Source: an uncultured Eubacteriales bacterium (lineage in GTDB: Bacteria; Bacillota; Clostridia; Christensenellales; UBA1242). Taken from it: a stretch of 22,613 nt of DNA. Below the pieces are notes generated by a model, which searched no databases, had not been told where the DNA came from, and saw only the letters and a program-made list of their open reading frames with translations. Positions within the stretch are counted from its first letter, which is position 1, and every line of letters begins with the position of its first letter. This document shows positions 15,320 to 22,401 of the stretch, piece after piece. The stretch lies in the NCBI GenBank assembly GCA_905203455.1, contig CAJKVX010000009.1, forward strand, positions 1-22,613. The letters run 5' to 3'. Made by a program: the position numbers and the translations under genes.

Positions 15320-16687
15320 TTATCTTGAATTTATTAACTTTTTATTATTTTTAATGAAGTGCAGTGTTGCCATCTTCTTTTTATTTCTGTCAATTAAATA
15401 AATGTATCTGCTAAATGCAGTATTTATAACATCATCCCAACTAACATAAAGTTCATTATGTGCATTAATTGAAACTTGTTGCAATTTGGCTTTATCACTA
15501 ATAATTTTAATAATTGCATTTGAAAAATCTTCAACATTTGCAGGGGCAATAAACCCGTTAACATCTTTTGTTACAGTGCAGCTTGTAACACTGCCCTCTG
15601 CAAAAATAACAGGCAATCCAAAACACGCAGCCTCAATTTGCACAATGCTTGACACATCATACAAACTAGGGAAAACAAACAAATCTGCCCTTTTGTAAAA
15701 GGCACTTAGTAGGTTTTTGTCTGTTATTCTGCCGGTTAAAATTATGTTATCTTTCAAATTTAATTTTTTAATTTTTGCTTTAAGTTTTGCTTCATCTGGC
15801 CCATCGCCAACAAAAACCATTTTATAAGGAATTTTCTTTTGAGCCAAATTGTTCATAACATCAACAATAAAAAGTATATTTTTGGTTTCAACAAGCCTGC
15901 CAACAAATAAAAACACATTTTCCACATTTTTGAGGTGATATTTTTCATCAATCTCATTCACCAATTTGTCAATATCAGGCGGGCAAACAAAATCTGTGGC
16001 ATTAGGAATTAAAAAACTTGAACCTTTAAAGCCGTAACTAATTAAAGTTTCCAAACTTTTTTGATGCATTGTCCACACTTCGGTGCTTGAATTAAAAACT
16101 TTCATTATCCCTGAAAGCAACATTTTAGTTAACGATTCGCTTTTTGTGTTTTTATAAAAATCTTGCTTATATTGACTGTGAAAAGTGCTAACAAGTGGAA
16201 CTTTCAATTTTTTTGCAAGTTTAACTGCAAATTGCCCAACAAAAAACGGACTGTGAGAATGAATTATATCAATCCTTAAATGTTTTATTATTTTTTTAAA
16301 GTCTGTGTCAAGTTCAGGAAATGCCAAATCATAGTTAACAAATTTAAAATACAAACTTTTAATTCCGTAAACCAAATATTCCTTTTTCACAGTTTTCCCT
16401 TTATGTTCAGGCACAAAAACAACAACATTGCACATTTTCACAAGTCTTTTTGCATAATTATCAAGCACATTAATAACGCCATCAACTATTGGAAAAAATG
16501 TGTCACAAAAAATTGCAACCGTTAATTTGCCGTTATTGTTAAACTCTTCAAACTTTTGCAAACAAAACTTTCGATATTCTTTTTTTTCTTTAAAACTATC
16601 CTTTTCTTTAGTTTGCAATTTAATTTTAACTTTATTTTTAGAGTTATCTTTCTGTTTATTATGTTTTTTATTCGTTTGTTTTTCCAT
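15320..16687 (-). CDS. Family 4 glycosyltransferase (GT-B fold)
   Basis: The 455-residue protein is a retaining GT4-type transferase related to those that glycosylate diacylglycerol or lipid-linked carriers. After a lysine-rich N-terminal tail (about 1-50), the first Rossmann domain starts with LTVAIFCDTFFPIVDGVINVL (54-74 region). The second contains LFVGRLVETKN and the nucleotide-sugar-binding end FPSLYDVSSIVQIEAACFGLP (about 340-360). There the usual EX7E pair appears as DX7E, the first acid being Asp. No membrane span is seen; the basic tail could bind acidic membrane lipids (inference). The gene is apparently leaderless: a promoter -10 ends 9 nt before its ATG and no ribosome binding site is possible. 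Confidence 0.88.
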   Translation of the reverse strand: MEKQTNKKHNKQKDNSKNKVKIKLQTKEKDSFKEKKEYRKFCLQKFEEFNNNGKLTVAIFCDTFFPIVDGVINVLDNYAKRLVKMCNVVVFVPEHKGKTVKKEYLVYGIKSLYFKFVNYDLAFPELDTDFKKIIKHLRIDIIHSHSPFFVGQFAVKLAKKLKVPLVSTFHSQYKQDFYKNTKSESLTKMLLSGIMKVFNSSTEVWTMHQKSLETLISYGFKGSSFLIPNATDFVCPPDIDKLVNEIDEKYHLKNVENVFLFVGRLVETKNILFIVDVMNNLAQKKIPYKMVFVGDGPDEAKLKAKIKKLNLKDNIILTGRITDKNLLSAFYKRADLFVFPSLYDVSSIVQIEAACFGLPVIFAEGSVTSCTVTKDVNGFIAPANVEDFSNAIIKIISDKAKLQQVSINAHNELYVSWDDVINTAFSRYIYLIDRNKKKMATLHFIKNNKKLINSR

Positions 16688-16696
16688 GTTTGTTTA

Positions 16697-16726
16697 AGTT
16701 TAACACAGCCTAACTCATTTCGTCAA
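16697..16726 (-). promoter_or_regulatory. Promoter of the GT4 gene, apparently leaderless or nearly so
   Basis: The minus strand has TTGACG (16726-16721), an 18-bp spacer, and TAAACT (16702-16697) with TG one base before. Only 9 nt (TAAACAAAC) lie between the -10 and the ATG at 16687. Transcription should start within about 0-3 nt of the start codon. Confidence 0.65.
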
Positions 16727-16732
16727 TCACAC

Positions 16733-16760
16733 TTGCAAACTAATTGCAATCTGTTTGCAA
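16733..16760. promoter_or_regulatory. Nested palindrome, candidate operator between GT4 and nrdG promoters
   Basis: Outer arms TTGCAAAC (16733-16740) and GTTTGCAA (16753-16760) are perfect inverted repeats. An inner palindrome ATTGCAAT (16743-16750) has exactly the same centre; only the 2-bp joints break symmetry. The right arm overlaps the nrdG -35, and the left arm begins 7 bp from the GT4 -35. It lies outside both transcripts, so it should act as DNA. The regulator is unknown. Confidence 0.5.
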
Positions 16761-16783
16761 TTTTGCGTTAAATTTGATAAAAT
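16755..16783 (+). promoter_or_regulatory. Promoter of nrdG
   Basis: TTGCAA (16755-16760), a 17-bp spacer, and TAAAAT (16778-16783) with TG one base before the -10. The leader then contains an 8-bp inverted repeat (AATATTAA, 16781-16788, with TTAATATT, 16796-16803) and GGGGG at 16806-16810, before the ATG at 16816. Confidence 0.65.
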
Positions 16784-16815
16784 ATTAATATAATTTTAAT
16801 ATTTTTGGGGGTAGC

Positions 16816-17505
16816 ATGAAAATTTACGGGCTTGAAAAATTCAGCATGGTTGATTTTCCTGGGCATCTTTGTTGCACTCTTTTTACTGGTGGTTGCAATT
16901 TCAGGTGCCCTTATTGCCAAAATGGAGATTTAGTGAACCTTACAAACCTAAGGCTGATTAAAGAACAAGAGATTTTTGAGTTTTTAAACAAGCGCAAAGG
17001 GGCAATTGATGCCGTCTGCGTTTCAGGTGGCGAGCCCACCCTTTACCCTGATTTGCCACAATTCATTGCAAAAATTAAGGCACTTGGTTTTCTTGTTAAA
17101 CTTGACACAAACGGAACAAACCCACATATACTTAAAAGCCTGATTGATAAAAACCTTATAGACTATGTTGCAATGGACATTAAAAGTGATGACCATGGCT
17201 ATCTTTCAAACTTCGCTTGCTCAAAAGCCGATTTTGAAAAAGTTAAAGAAAGCGTTAACATTTTAAAACAAAACAAGGTGCCTTATGAATTTAGAACAAC
17301 CCTTGTAAAACAACTTCACAATGAACAAACTGTTAATGCTATTGCCACTTGGCTTAGTGGAGCAACTAATCTTTATTTGCAGGCTTTTGTTGACCACCCT
17401 TCAAACTTAACCCAAGGGCTTACGCGTGTTGACCAACAAGAGGCACAAATCTTTGCTGAAATTTTGCGCAAAACAATTAAAAATGTTGAACTGCGCGGTT
17501 ATTAA
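16816..17505 (+). CDS. nrdG: Anaerobic ribonucleotide reductase activating protein (radical SAM)
   Basis: The 229-residue protein is a radical SAM enzyme with the CxxxCxxC cluster motif at Cys27, Cys31 and Cys34 (GGCNFRCPYC). It is of the NrdG2-like type that installs the glycyl radical on NrdD using SAM and a [4Fe-4S] cluster. The SAM-binding SGGEP motif follows at about residues 72-76. The N-terminus GLEKFSMVDFPG is typical of this subgroup, which is longer than E. coli NrdG. It faces nrdD-trxB across a shared terminator, a plausible partnership, but it has its own promoter and shows no NrdR box. Other glycyl-radical activases share this fold, so the target is inferred from the nearby nrdD. 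Confidence 0.88.
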   Translation: MKIYGLEKFSMVDFPGHLCCTLFTGGCNFRCPYCQNGDLVNLTNLRLIKEQEIFEFLNKRKGAIDAVCVSGGEPTLYPDLPQFIAKIKALGFLVKLDTNGTNPHILKSLIDKNLIDYVAMDIKSDDHGYLSNFACSKADFEKVKESVNILKQNKVPYEFRTTLVKQLHNEQTVNAIATWLSGATNLYLQAFVDHPSNLTQGLTRVDQQEAQIFAEILRKTIKNVELRGY

Positions 17506-17610
17506 TTAAATCACAAATTAGCAATTTAAAAATCACTAATCCCAGCAATAATTAATAAGTGTTGTTAATTTTAACAAAACACTAATTGGCTAAGTTGACT
17601 TAAAAAACGC

Positions 17611-17640
17611 AAAAACCACACAAATTTGTGTGGTTTTTTT
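17611..17640. terminator. Bidirectional terminator between nrdG and the trxB-like gene
   Basis: A perfect 28-bp palindrome (17611-17624 with 17625-17638, core CCACAC/GTGTGG) has an A-run at one end and a T-run at the other, so it can end transcription from both converging genes. A second, imperfect inverted repeat (AGTGTT...AACACT, about 17554-17582) lies closer to nrdG. The remainder of the 233-bp spacer holds no gene I can support. Confidence 0.85.
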
Positions 17641-17738
17641 ATTTGTTTTGTTCGCTTTTTGCAAATTTTCGTAAGGCTTATATAAGTTTTACGGTTTAAT
17701 TTGTTAATTTTCTGCAAAGTTTAACATTTTTAATTGAA

Positions 17739-18644
17739 TTATTTTGAAAAAAGATAATTGCAAGCACTTGTTGCAGCAATTGCCCCATCACTTGCAGCAG
17801 TGGTTAATTGCCTTACGCTTTTTTCTCTGCAATCACCTGCCACAAACAACCCTTCGGTTTTTGTTGATAAATCTGCATTTGCAACAAAATATCCATCTTT
17901 GTTTAAATCTGCAAGGTTTGCAAACTTTTCGTTGTTTGGAACTTGACCAATTGCAACAAACAATCCATTTGTTTTAATTTCAAACTGGGTTTTATTTTTA
18001 TCTTCAAACACCAAACCTTCAAGGTTTGCGTTACCAACAAGTTTAACAAGTTTTGCGTTGTGGGTAATTTTTATGTTAGGTTTAGTTTTCAAAGCCTCAA
18101 CAAGGCTGGCATCTCCAAAAAATCTGTCAAAAAGGGTAACAATGTGAACACTTTTGGTGTATCCTGCAAGAAGCAGTGCATATTGCAATGCCGTGTTGCC
18201 ATCTCCAACCAAAACAACATCTTGCCCCTTGTAAAAGGCACCATCGCAAAGTGCACAATAACTTATTCCATTCCCAATTAACTTTTCCTCGCCTTCAAGG
18301 TTAAGTTTGCGGTGTTCAACCCCAGTTGCAATTATTACGCTTTTTGCCTCAAAAACATTAAACTCGGTTTTAACTTCAAAAATTTCGCCATTTTTTTCAA
18401 CTGACAAAACATCGCCAAACTCAAAATTAACCCCAAGCAAGGTAATTTGCTCAAACAACCTGTCAGCAAGTTCTGCCCCGCTTATGCTTTTAATGGTTGG
18501 AAAATTTTCAACCTTTGGTGCCTCTGCCACTTGCCCGCCAATTCCATTTTTTTCAATAAGTGTTACGCTTTTATTCTGCCTTAAAGCGTAAAGGGCAGAG
18601 GTCATTCCTGCCACTCCGCCCCCAATTACAATAATATCTACCAT
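17739..18644 (-). CDS. trxB: Thioredoxin-reductase-like flavoprotein (atypical cofactor site)
   Basis: The 301-residue protein has the low-molecular-weight thioredoxin reductase layout. An N-terminal FAD-binding GxGxxG (IGGGVAGMTSA, about 7-17) comes first. The redox-active pair is Cys130 and Cys133 in CALCDGAFY. The C-terminal FAD motif is GLFVAGDCREKSVRQL. The central pyridine-nucleotide domain keeps a GxGxxA (VGDGNTA, about 146-152), but where NADPH-specific enzymes carry HRRxxxR it reads VTLFDRFFGD (169-178), so NADPH may not be the donor. It starts 6 bp after nrdD and is co-transcribed with it. The likely job is to reduce the redoxin domain fused to NrdD, an inference from context. Confidence 0.9.
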   Translation of the reverse strand: MVDIIVIGGGVAGMTSALYALRQNKSVTLIEKNGIGGQVAEAPKVENFPTIKSISGAELADRLFEQITLLGVNFEFGDVLSVEKNGEIFEVKTEFNVFEAKSVIIATGVEHRKLNLEGEEKLIGNGISYCALCDGAFYKGQDVVLVGDGNTALQYALLLAGYTKSVHIVTLFDRFFGDASLVEALKTKPNIKITHNAKLVKLVGNANLEGLVFEDKNKTQFEIKTNGLFVAIGQVPNNEKFANLADLNKDGYFVANADLSTKTEGLFVAGDCREKSVRQLTTAASDGAIAATSACNYLFSK

Positions 18645-18650
18645 TTTTTA

Positions 18651-21014
18651 CTATGCCTTTTGTGAAATATATCTATTAATTTCGCTAGCGTTATCAAACC
18701 TTTCATACTTGCCTTTGTTTGGAACAAGCAATGTTGGAGCCTTGTTAACACCAAATTTAAGAGTAACTTCTTTGTCGTCCTCAGCGTCAATAACTGTGTA
18801 TTTTATTCCGGCTTTATCAAGAAGCATTTTTGCCATTTTGCAGTTAGGGCAAGTTTTGGTTGTGAAAAGCAGAAGTTCTTTGCTGTTACATTTAACATCA
18901 TCTTCACACTCTTGCGCCTTTTTAATGTGGCTGTGCCCTTCAATGTGAGAATTTTCAATGTCGTATGTTTTTCTATCAGCAAACTCTTGGGTTTTACCAT
19001 CATTCCAGTTGGCAATTGGTCTGTAATAACCTGTAATTCGGCTGTAAACCTCTGTTTTTGCACCGCATTCAGGGCATTCATAAACCTCACCTGATATGTA
19101 ACCATGTTCCTTGCAAATTGAATAGGTTGGGCTGATTGTGTAATAAGGCAATCTATAATTTTCAGCAATCTTGCGAACGAGGTTGGCTGTTGCCTTCCAA
19201 TCGCTTAGTTTTTGCCCTAAAAATGCATGGAACACTGTTCCTGAGGTGTAAAGAGTTTGAAGGTCATCTTGAACGTCAAGTGCCTCAAAAATATCTGAAG
19301 TGAACCCAACAGGAAGGTGCGAACTGTTTGTGTAATAAGGAGTTTTGCCTTCATTTGCAGTAATAATGTCAGGGAACCTTTCTTTATCATGCTTTGCAAA
19401 CCTGTAAGAAGTTGACTCAGCAGGAGTTGCTTCAAGGTTATAAAGGTCGCCATATTTCTCTTGGTAATCTGAAAGTTTTTCTCTCATGTGGTTCAAAACT
19501 TTTTTAGTGAATTCTTGGGCTCTGCGGTCAGTCATGTCGCACCTTAACCAACTTGCGTTAAGGCAAGCCTCGTTCATTCCAACAAGCCCAATTGTTGAAA
19601 AGTGGTTGTTAAAGTTGCCTAAATATCTTTTTGTGTAAGGGTAAAGCCCTGCATCAAGAAGTTTTGTAATGGTGTCTCTTTTAATTTTAAGAGACCTTGC
19701 AGAAATGTCCATAAGTTTATCAAGTCTGTTGAAGAAATCTTCTTCATTTGCAGACTGATAGGCAATTTTTGGCATGTTAATGGTAACAACACCAATTGAC
19801 CCTGTGCTTTCGCCACTGCCAAAATATCCGCCAGATTTCTTTCTAAGTTCCCTTAAATCAAGCCTAAGCCTGCAACACATGCTTCTAACATCGCTTGGCT
19901 CCATGTCGCTGTTTATGTAGTTTGAAAAATATGGTGTGCCATATTTAGTTGTCATTTCAAACAAAAGCCTGTTATTTTCGGTGTCGCTCCAATCAAAATC
20001 ACGGGTTATTGAATATGTTGGAATTGGGTATTGAAAGCCTCTGCCGTTAGCATCGCCTTCAATCATAATTTCAATAAATGCCTTGTTAACCATTGCCATT
20101 TCTTTTACGCAGTCTTTATATTTAAAGTCTTGGTCAACCCCGCCAACAATAGCAGGAAGTTCGGCAAGGTCTTTTGGAACAACCCAGTCAAGAGTAATGT
20201 TTGTAAACGGTGCTTGGGTTCCCCATCTTGAAGGGGTGTTAACGCCATAAACAAAAGACTGAATGCACTGTTTAACCTCTTTATATGTTAAGTTATCTTT
20301 TTTAACAAAAGGAGCAAGATAAGTGTCAAAAGAAGAAAATGCTTGTGCTCCTGCCCACTCGTTTTGCATGATTCCCAAAAAGTTAACCATTTGGTTGCAA
20401 AGAGTTGAAAGGTGTGAGGCTGGGGTTGATGAAATTTTGCCAGGAATTCCGCCAAGACCTTCTTTTATTAATTGTTTAAGTGACCACCCCGCGCAATAAC
20501 CCGTAAGCATTGACAAATCATGAATATGAATATCGCAATTTCTGTGAGCATTGCCAATTTCTTCATCATAAACATCATTAAGCCAATAATTAGCAGTCAT
20601 TGCCCCACTGTTGCTTAAAATTAAACCACCAACTGAATAAGTTACTGTTGAGTTTTCTTTAACTCTCCAGTCTGCAAGGTTAAGATACTTATCAATAGTA
20701 TCTTTATAGTTCATTAAGGTTTTATCAATATTTCTAATTTTCTCATGGTTCTTTCTATATAAAATGTAACACTTTGCAACATTTTCATAACCATTTCTCA
20801 TCAAAACCTTTTCAACAGTGTCTTGAATGTCTTCAACGGTTGGCAATTTGTCTTCAAATTTGTCAAGCAGTTCAAGTTCGGTAATTTTAGCAAGTTTTTT
20901 GCAATCTCTAACATCACCTTCACCAAGTGACATCATTGCCTTAACAATTGCATTTTCAATTTTTGAAATGTCATAATCAACAATTCTACCATCTCTTTTA
21001 ATTATCTTTTTCAT
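18651..21014 (-). CDS. nrdD: Class III anaerobic ribonucleoside-triphosphate reductase with C-terminal redoxin domain
   Basis: NrdD makes dNTPs from NTPs by glycyl-radical chemistry and works only without oxygen. The 787-residue protein starts with an ATP-cone allosteric domain (about 1-90; KRDGRIVDYDISKIENAI). The catalytic barrel follows (for example NSGAMTANYWLND and TQAPFTNITLDW). A metal-site region has CKEH and CPEC pairs (about 635-655), and the radical Gly is at about 662 in SRITGYYRP. The chain then continues with about 75 residues forming a glutaredoxin/NrdH-like domain, LLLFTTKTCPNCKMAKML (CxxC at 722-725), with cis-Pro APT near 760. NrdD proteins usually end soon after the radical Gly. 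AAAGGAG precedes the ATG. Paired NrdR boxes control its promoter. Confidence 0.96.
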   Translation of the reverse strand: MKKIIKRDGRIVDYDISKIENAIVKAMMSLGEGDVRDCKKLAKITELELLDKFEDKLPTVEDIQDTVEKVLMRNGYENVAKCYILYRKNHEKIRNIDKTLMNYKDTIDKYLNLADWRVKENSTVTYSVGGLILSNSGAMTANYWLNDVYDEEIGNAHRNCDIHIHDLSMLTGYCAGWSLKQLIKEGLGGIPGKISSTPASHLSTLCNQMVNFLGIMQNEWAGAQAFSSFDTYLAPFVKKDNLTYKEVKQCIQSFVYGVNTPSRWGTQAPFTNITLDWVVPKDLAELPAIVGGVDQDFKYKDCVKEMAMVNKAFIEIMIEGDANGRGFQYPIPTYSITRDFDWSDTENNRLLFEMTTKYGTPYFSNYINSDMEPSDVRSMCCRLRLDLRELRKKSGGYFGSGESTGSIGVVTINMPKIAYQSANEEDFFNRLDKLMDISARSLKIKRDTITKLLDAGLYPYTKRYLGNFNNHFSTIGLVGMNEACLNASWLRCDMTDRRAQEFTKKVLNHMREKLSDYQEKYGDLYNLEATPAESTSYRFAKHDKERFPDIITANEGKTPYYTNSSHLPVGFTSDIFEALDVQDDLQTLYTSGTVFHAFLGQKLSDWKATANLVRKIAENYRLPYYTISPTYSICKEHGYISGEVYECPECGAKTEVYSRITGYYRPIANWNDGKTQEFADRKTYDIENSHIEGHSHIKKAQECEDDVKCNSKELLLFTTKTCPNCKMAKMLLDKAGIKYTVIDAEDDKEVTLKFGVNKAPTLLVPNKGKYERFDNASEINRYISQKA
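18654..18879 (-). other. Fused redoxin (glutaredoxin/NrdH-like) domain of NrdD
   Basis: This segment encodes about residues 712-787. It has a beta strand (ELLLFTT), the TCPNC active site, a helix (KMAKMLLDKAGI), a second strand (KYTVIDAED) and the cis-proline segment VNKAPTLLV, which together form the glutaredoxin-type fold. It is in frame with NrdD with no stop between them. Confidence 0.85.
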
Positions 21015-21047
21015 TTTGTTTTGTCTCCTTTATTTAGTAACAAGCAC

Positions 21048-21076
21048 ATCTTAGCACACACAAGATATTGTGTCAA
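21048..21076 (-). promoter_or_regulatory. Promoter of the nrdD-trxB operon
   Basis: The minus strand has a perfect TTGACA (21076-21071), a 17-bp spacer, and TAAGAT (21053-21048) with TG one base before the -10. The leader is about 27 nt and carries AAAGGAG. One NrdR-like box covers the spacer and the edge of the -35. Confidence 0.8.
21058..21073. promoter_or_regulatory. NrdR box 1
   Basis: ACACAAGATATTGTGT closely fits the 16-bp NrdR consensus (about ACACWATATATWGTGT) and is nearly palindromic. It overlaps the promoter spacer and -35, so binding would block RNA polymerase. NrdR is the ATP/dATP-sensing repressor of ribonucleotide reductase genes; its gene is not in this window. Confidence 0.8.
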
Positions 21077-21089
21077 ACGAAATAAAAAA

Positions 21090-21105
21090 ATAATACATCT
21101 TGTGT
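21090..21105. promoter_or_regulatory. NrdR box 2 (degenerate)
   Basis: ATAATACATCTTGTGT keeps one half-site intact (ATCTTGTGT, identical to box 1 read on the minus strand). Its position is exactly 32 bp from box 1, about three helical turns. Paired boxes at about 31-32 bp are the usual NrdR arrangement. Confidence 0.7.
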
Positions 21106-21290
21106 TTTTTGCATTTTTTTGAACAAAAAAGGAACAAACCTACCCATCGGCAAAAAAGGCTAGAAAATTCCATAAAAAGAGCCCCATAATTATATTTTCA
21201 TAATCACAAAAAAAGCACCCTGCTGCCAAAAATTTTTGTGCAAGATGCCCAAACTTTTTTGCTATATTTACTAATTAGCACGAGTAAGAA
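21106..21290. other. Non-coding spacer upstream of the nrdD regulatory region
   Basis: I find no gene here. It is AT-rich with poly-A/T runs and no clear promoter or RNA structure. The neighbouring epimerase terminator and nrdD control sites account for the two ends. Confidence 0.4.
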
Positions 21291-21293
21291 ATT

Positions 21294-21317
21294 AAAAAAT
21301 GCACATTTTGTGCATTT
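21294..21317 (-). terminator. Intrinsic terminator of the epimerase gene
   Basis: A 9-bp perfect stem (21309-21317 with 21297-21305, core TGCACA/TGTGCA) with a 3-nt loop runs into a T-run on the minus strand (21299-21294). The stem begins inside the epimerase stop codon, so gene and terminator are fused compactly. Confidence 0.85.
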
Positions 21318-22383
21318 AAATTTTATAATATTCTTTATACCATTTAGCAAACTGTTTTAAACCTTGTTTTAATGATGTTTTTGGCTTAAAACCCGTTACT
21401 TTTTCAAGAGCAGTTGTGTCAGCATATGTTACTGCAACATCTCCCATTTGCATTGGAACCAACTCTTTATGCGAATCAAAATCATAACTATTAGGCAAAA
21501 CACCTTCAGCAACCAGTTCTTGCTGTAAAATACTCACAAAATCAAGCAAGTTTTCAGGGTTACCATTACCAATGTTGAACAACTGATATGGTGGGTTTGG
21601 TAACCCATCTTCTCCAATTGACTTTTCTGGTGGAATTTGCATTATTCTGACAATTCCTTCAACAATATCATCAATATATGTGAAGTCTCTTTTACAATTT
21701 CCATAATTAAATATCTTGATTTTTTCGCCATTGATAAGTTTATTGGTAAAACCAAAATAAGCCATATCAGGTCTTCCAGCGGGGCCATAAACGGTAAAAA
21801 ATCTTAACCCTGTTGATGGAATGTTATATAACTTTGAATAAGCATGTGCTAACAGTTCATTAGATTTTTTTGTTGCTGCATAAAGTGAAATTGGATTATC
21901 AACCATATCTTGAGTTGAATAAGGAATTTTTTTATTATTTCCATATACTGATGATGATGATGCATAAACCAAGTGTTCAACAGGGAAATGTCTGCATGCT
22001 TCAAGTAAATTATAAAACCCCAAAATATTACTTTCAATGTAAGCGTCTGGGTGGTCAATTGAATACCTTACCCCTGCTTGTGCTGCAAGATTAACCACAA
22101 TGTTAGGCTTAAAATCGCCAAACAATTTATTTATGAACTCCTTATCCGCAATGTTACCTTTTATGAATTTAAAATCAACATTAGATTTAGTTTTTAAACT
22201 TTCTTGAATCTTTTTAAGTCTATATTCTTTTAAAGAAACATCATAATAATCACACAAGTTATCAACACCAATTATCTTGCATTCTTTAACATCTTTAATT
22301 AATCTTTGTGCAAGAAAGGCACCAATAAACCCAGCAACACCTGTTATTAAAATAGTTTTATTATTTAACTGCAATTTTTCCAT
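21316..22383 (-). CDS. UDP-glucuronate 4-epimerase (extended SDR family)
   Basis: The 355-residue protein is an extended short-chain dehydrogenase that most resembles UDP-glucuronate 4-epimerases, which convert UDP-GlcA to UDP-GalA for surface polysaccharides. NAD binding is by GVAGFIG (15-21). The family stretches LAAQAGVRYSID (about 99-110) and HLVYASSSSVYG (137-148) follow. The catalytic YxxxK is Tyr168/Lys172, and later comes RPDMAYFGFT. Other NAD-dependent nucleotide-sugar epimerases are the alternative. It lies 18 bp after a sugar nucleotidyltransferase gene and has AGGGTG before its ATG, so the two form an operon that continues beyond the window. A terminator at its stop ends the unit. 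Confidence 0.9.
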   Translation of the reverse strand: MEKLQLNNKTILITGVAGFIGAFLAQRLIKDVKECKIIGVDNLCDYYDVSLKEYRLKKIQESLKTKSNVDFKFIKGNIADKEFINKLFGDFKPNIVVNLAAQAGVRYSIDHPDAYIESNILGFYNLLEACRHFPVEHLVYASSSSVYGNNKKIPYSTQDMVDNPISLYAATKKSNELLAHAYSKLYNIPSTGLRFFTVYGPAGRPDMAYFGFTNKLINGEKIKIFNYGNCKRDFTYIDDIVEGIVRIMQIPPEKSIGEDGLPNPPYQLFNIGNGNPENLLDFVSILQQELVAEGVLPNSYDFDSHKELVPMQMGDVAVTYADTTALEKVTGFKPKTSLKQGLKQFAKWYKEYYKI

Positions 22384-22401
22384 AATTCACCCTACCTTTT
22401 T

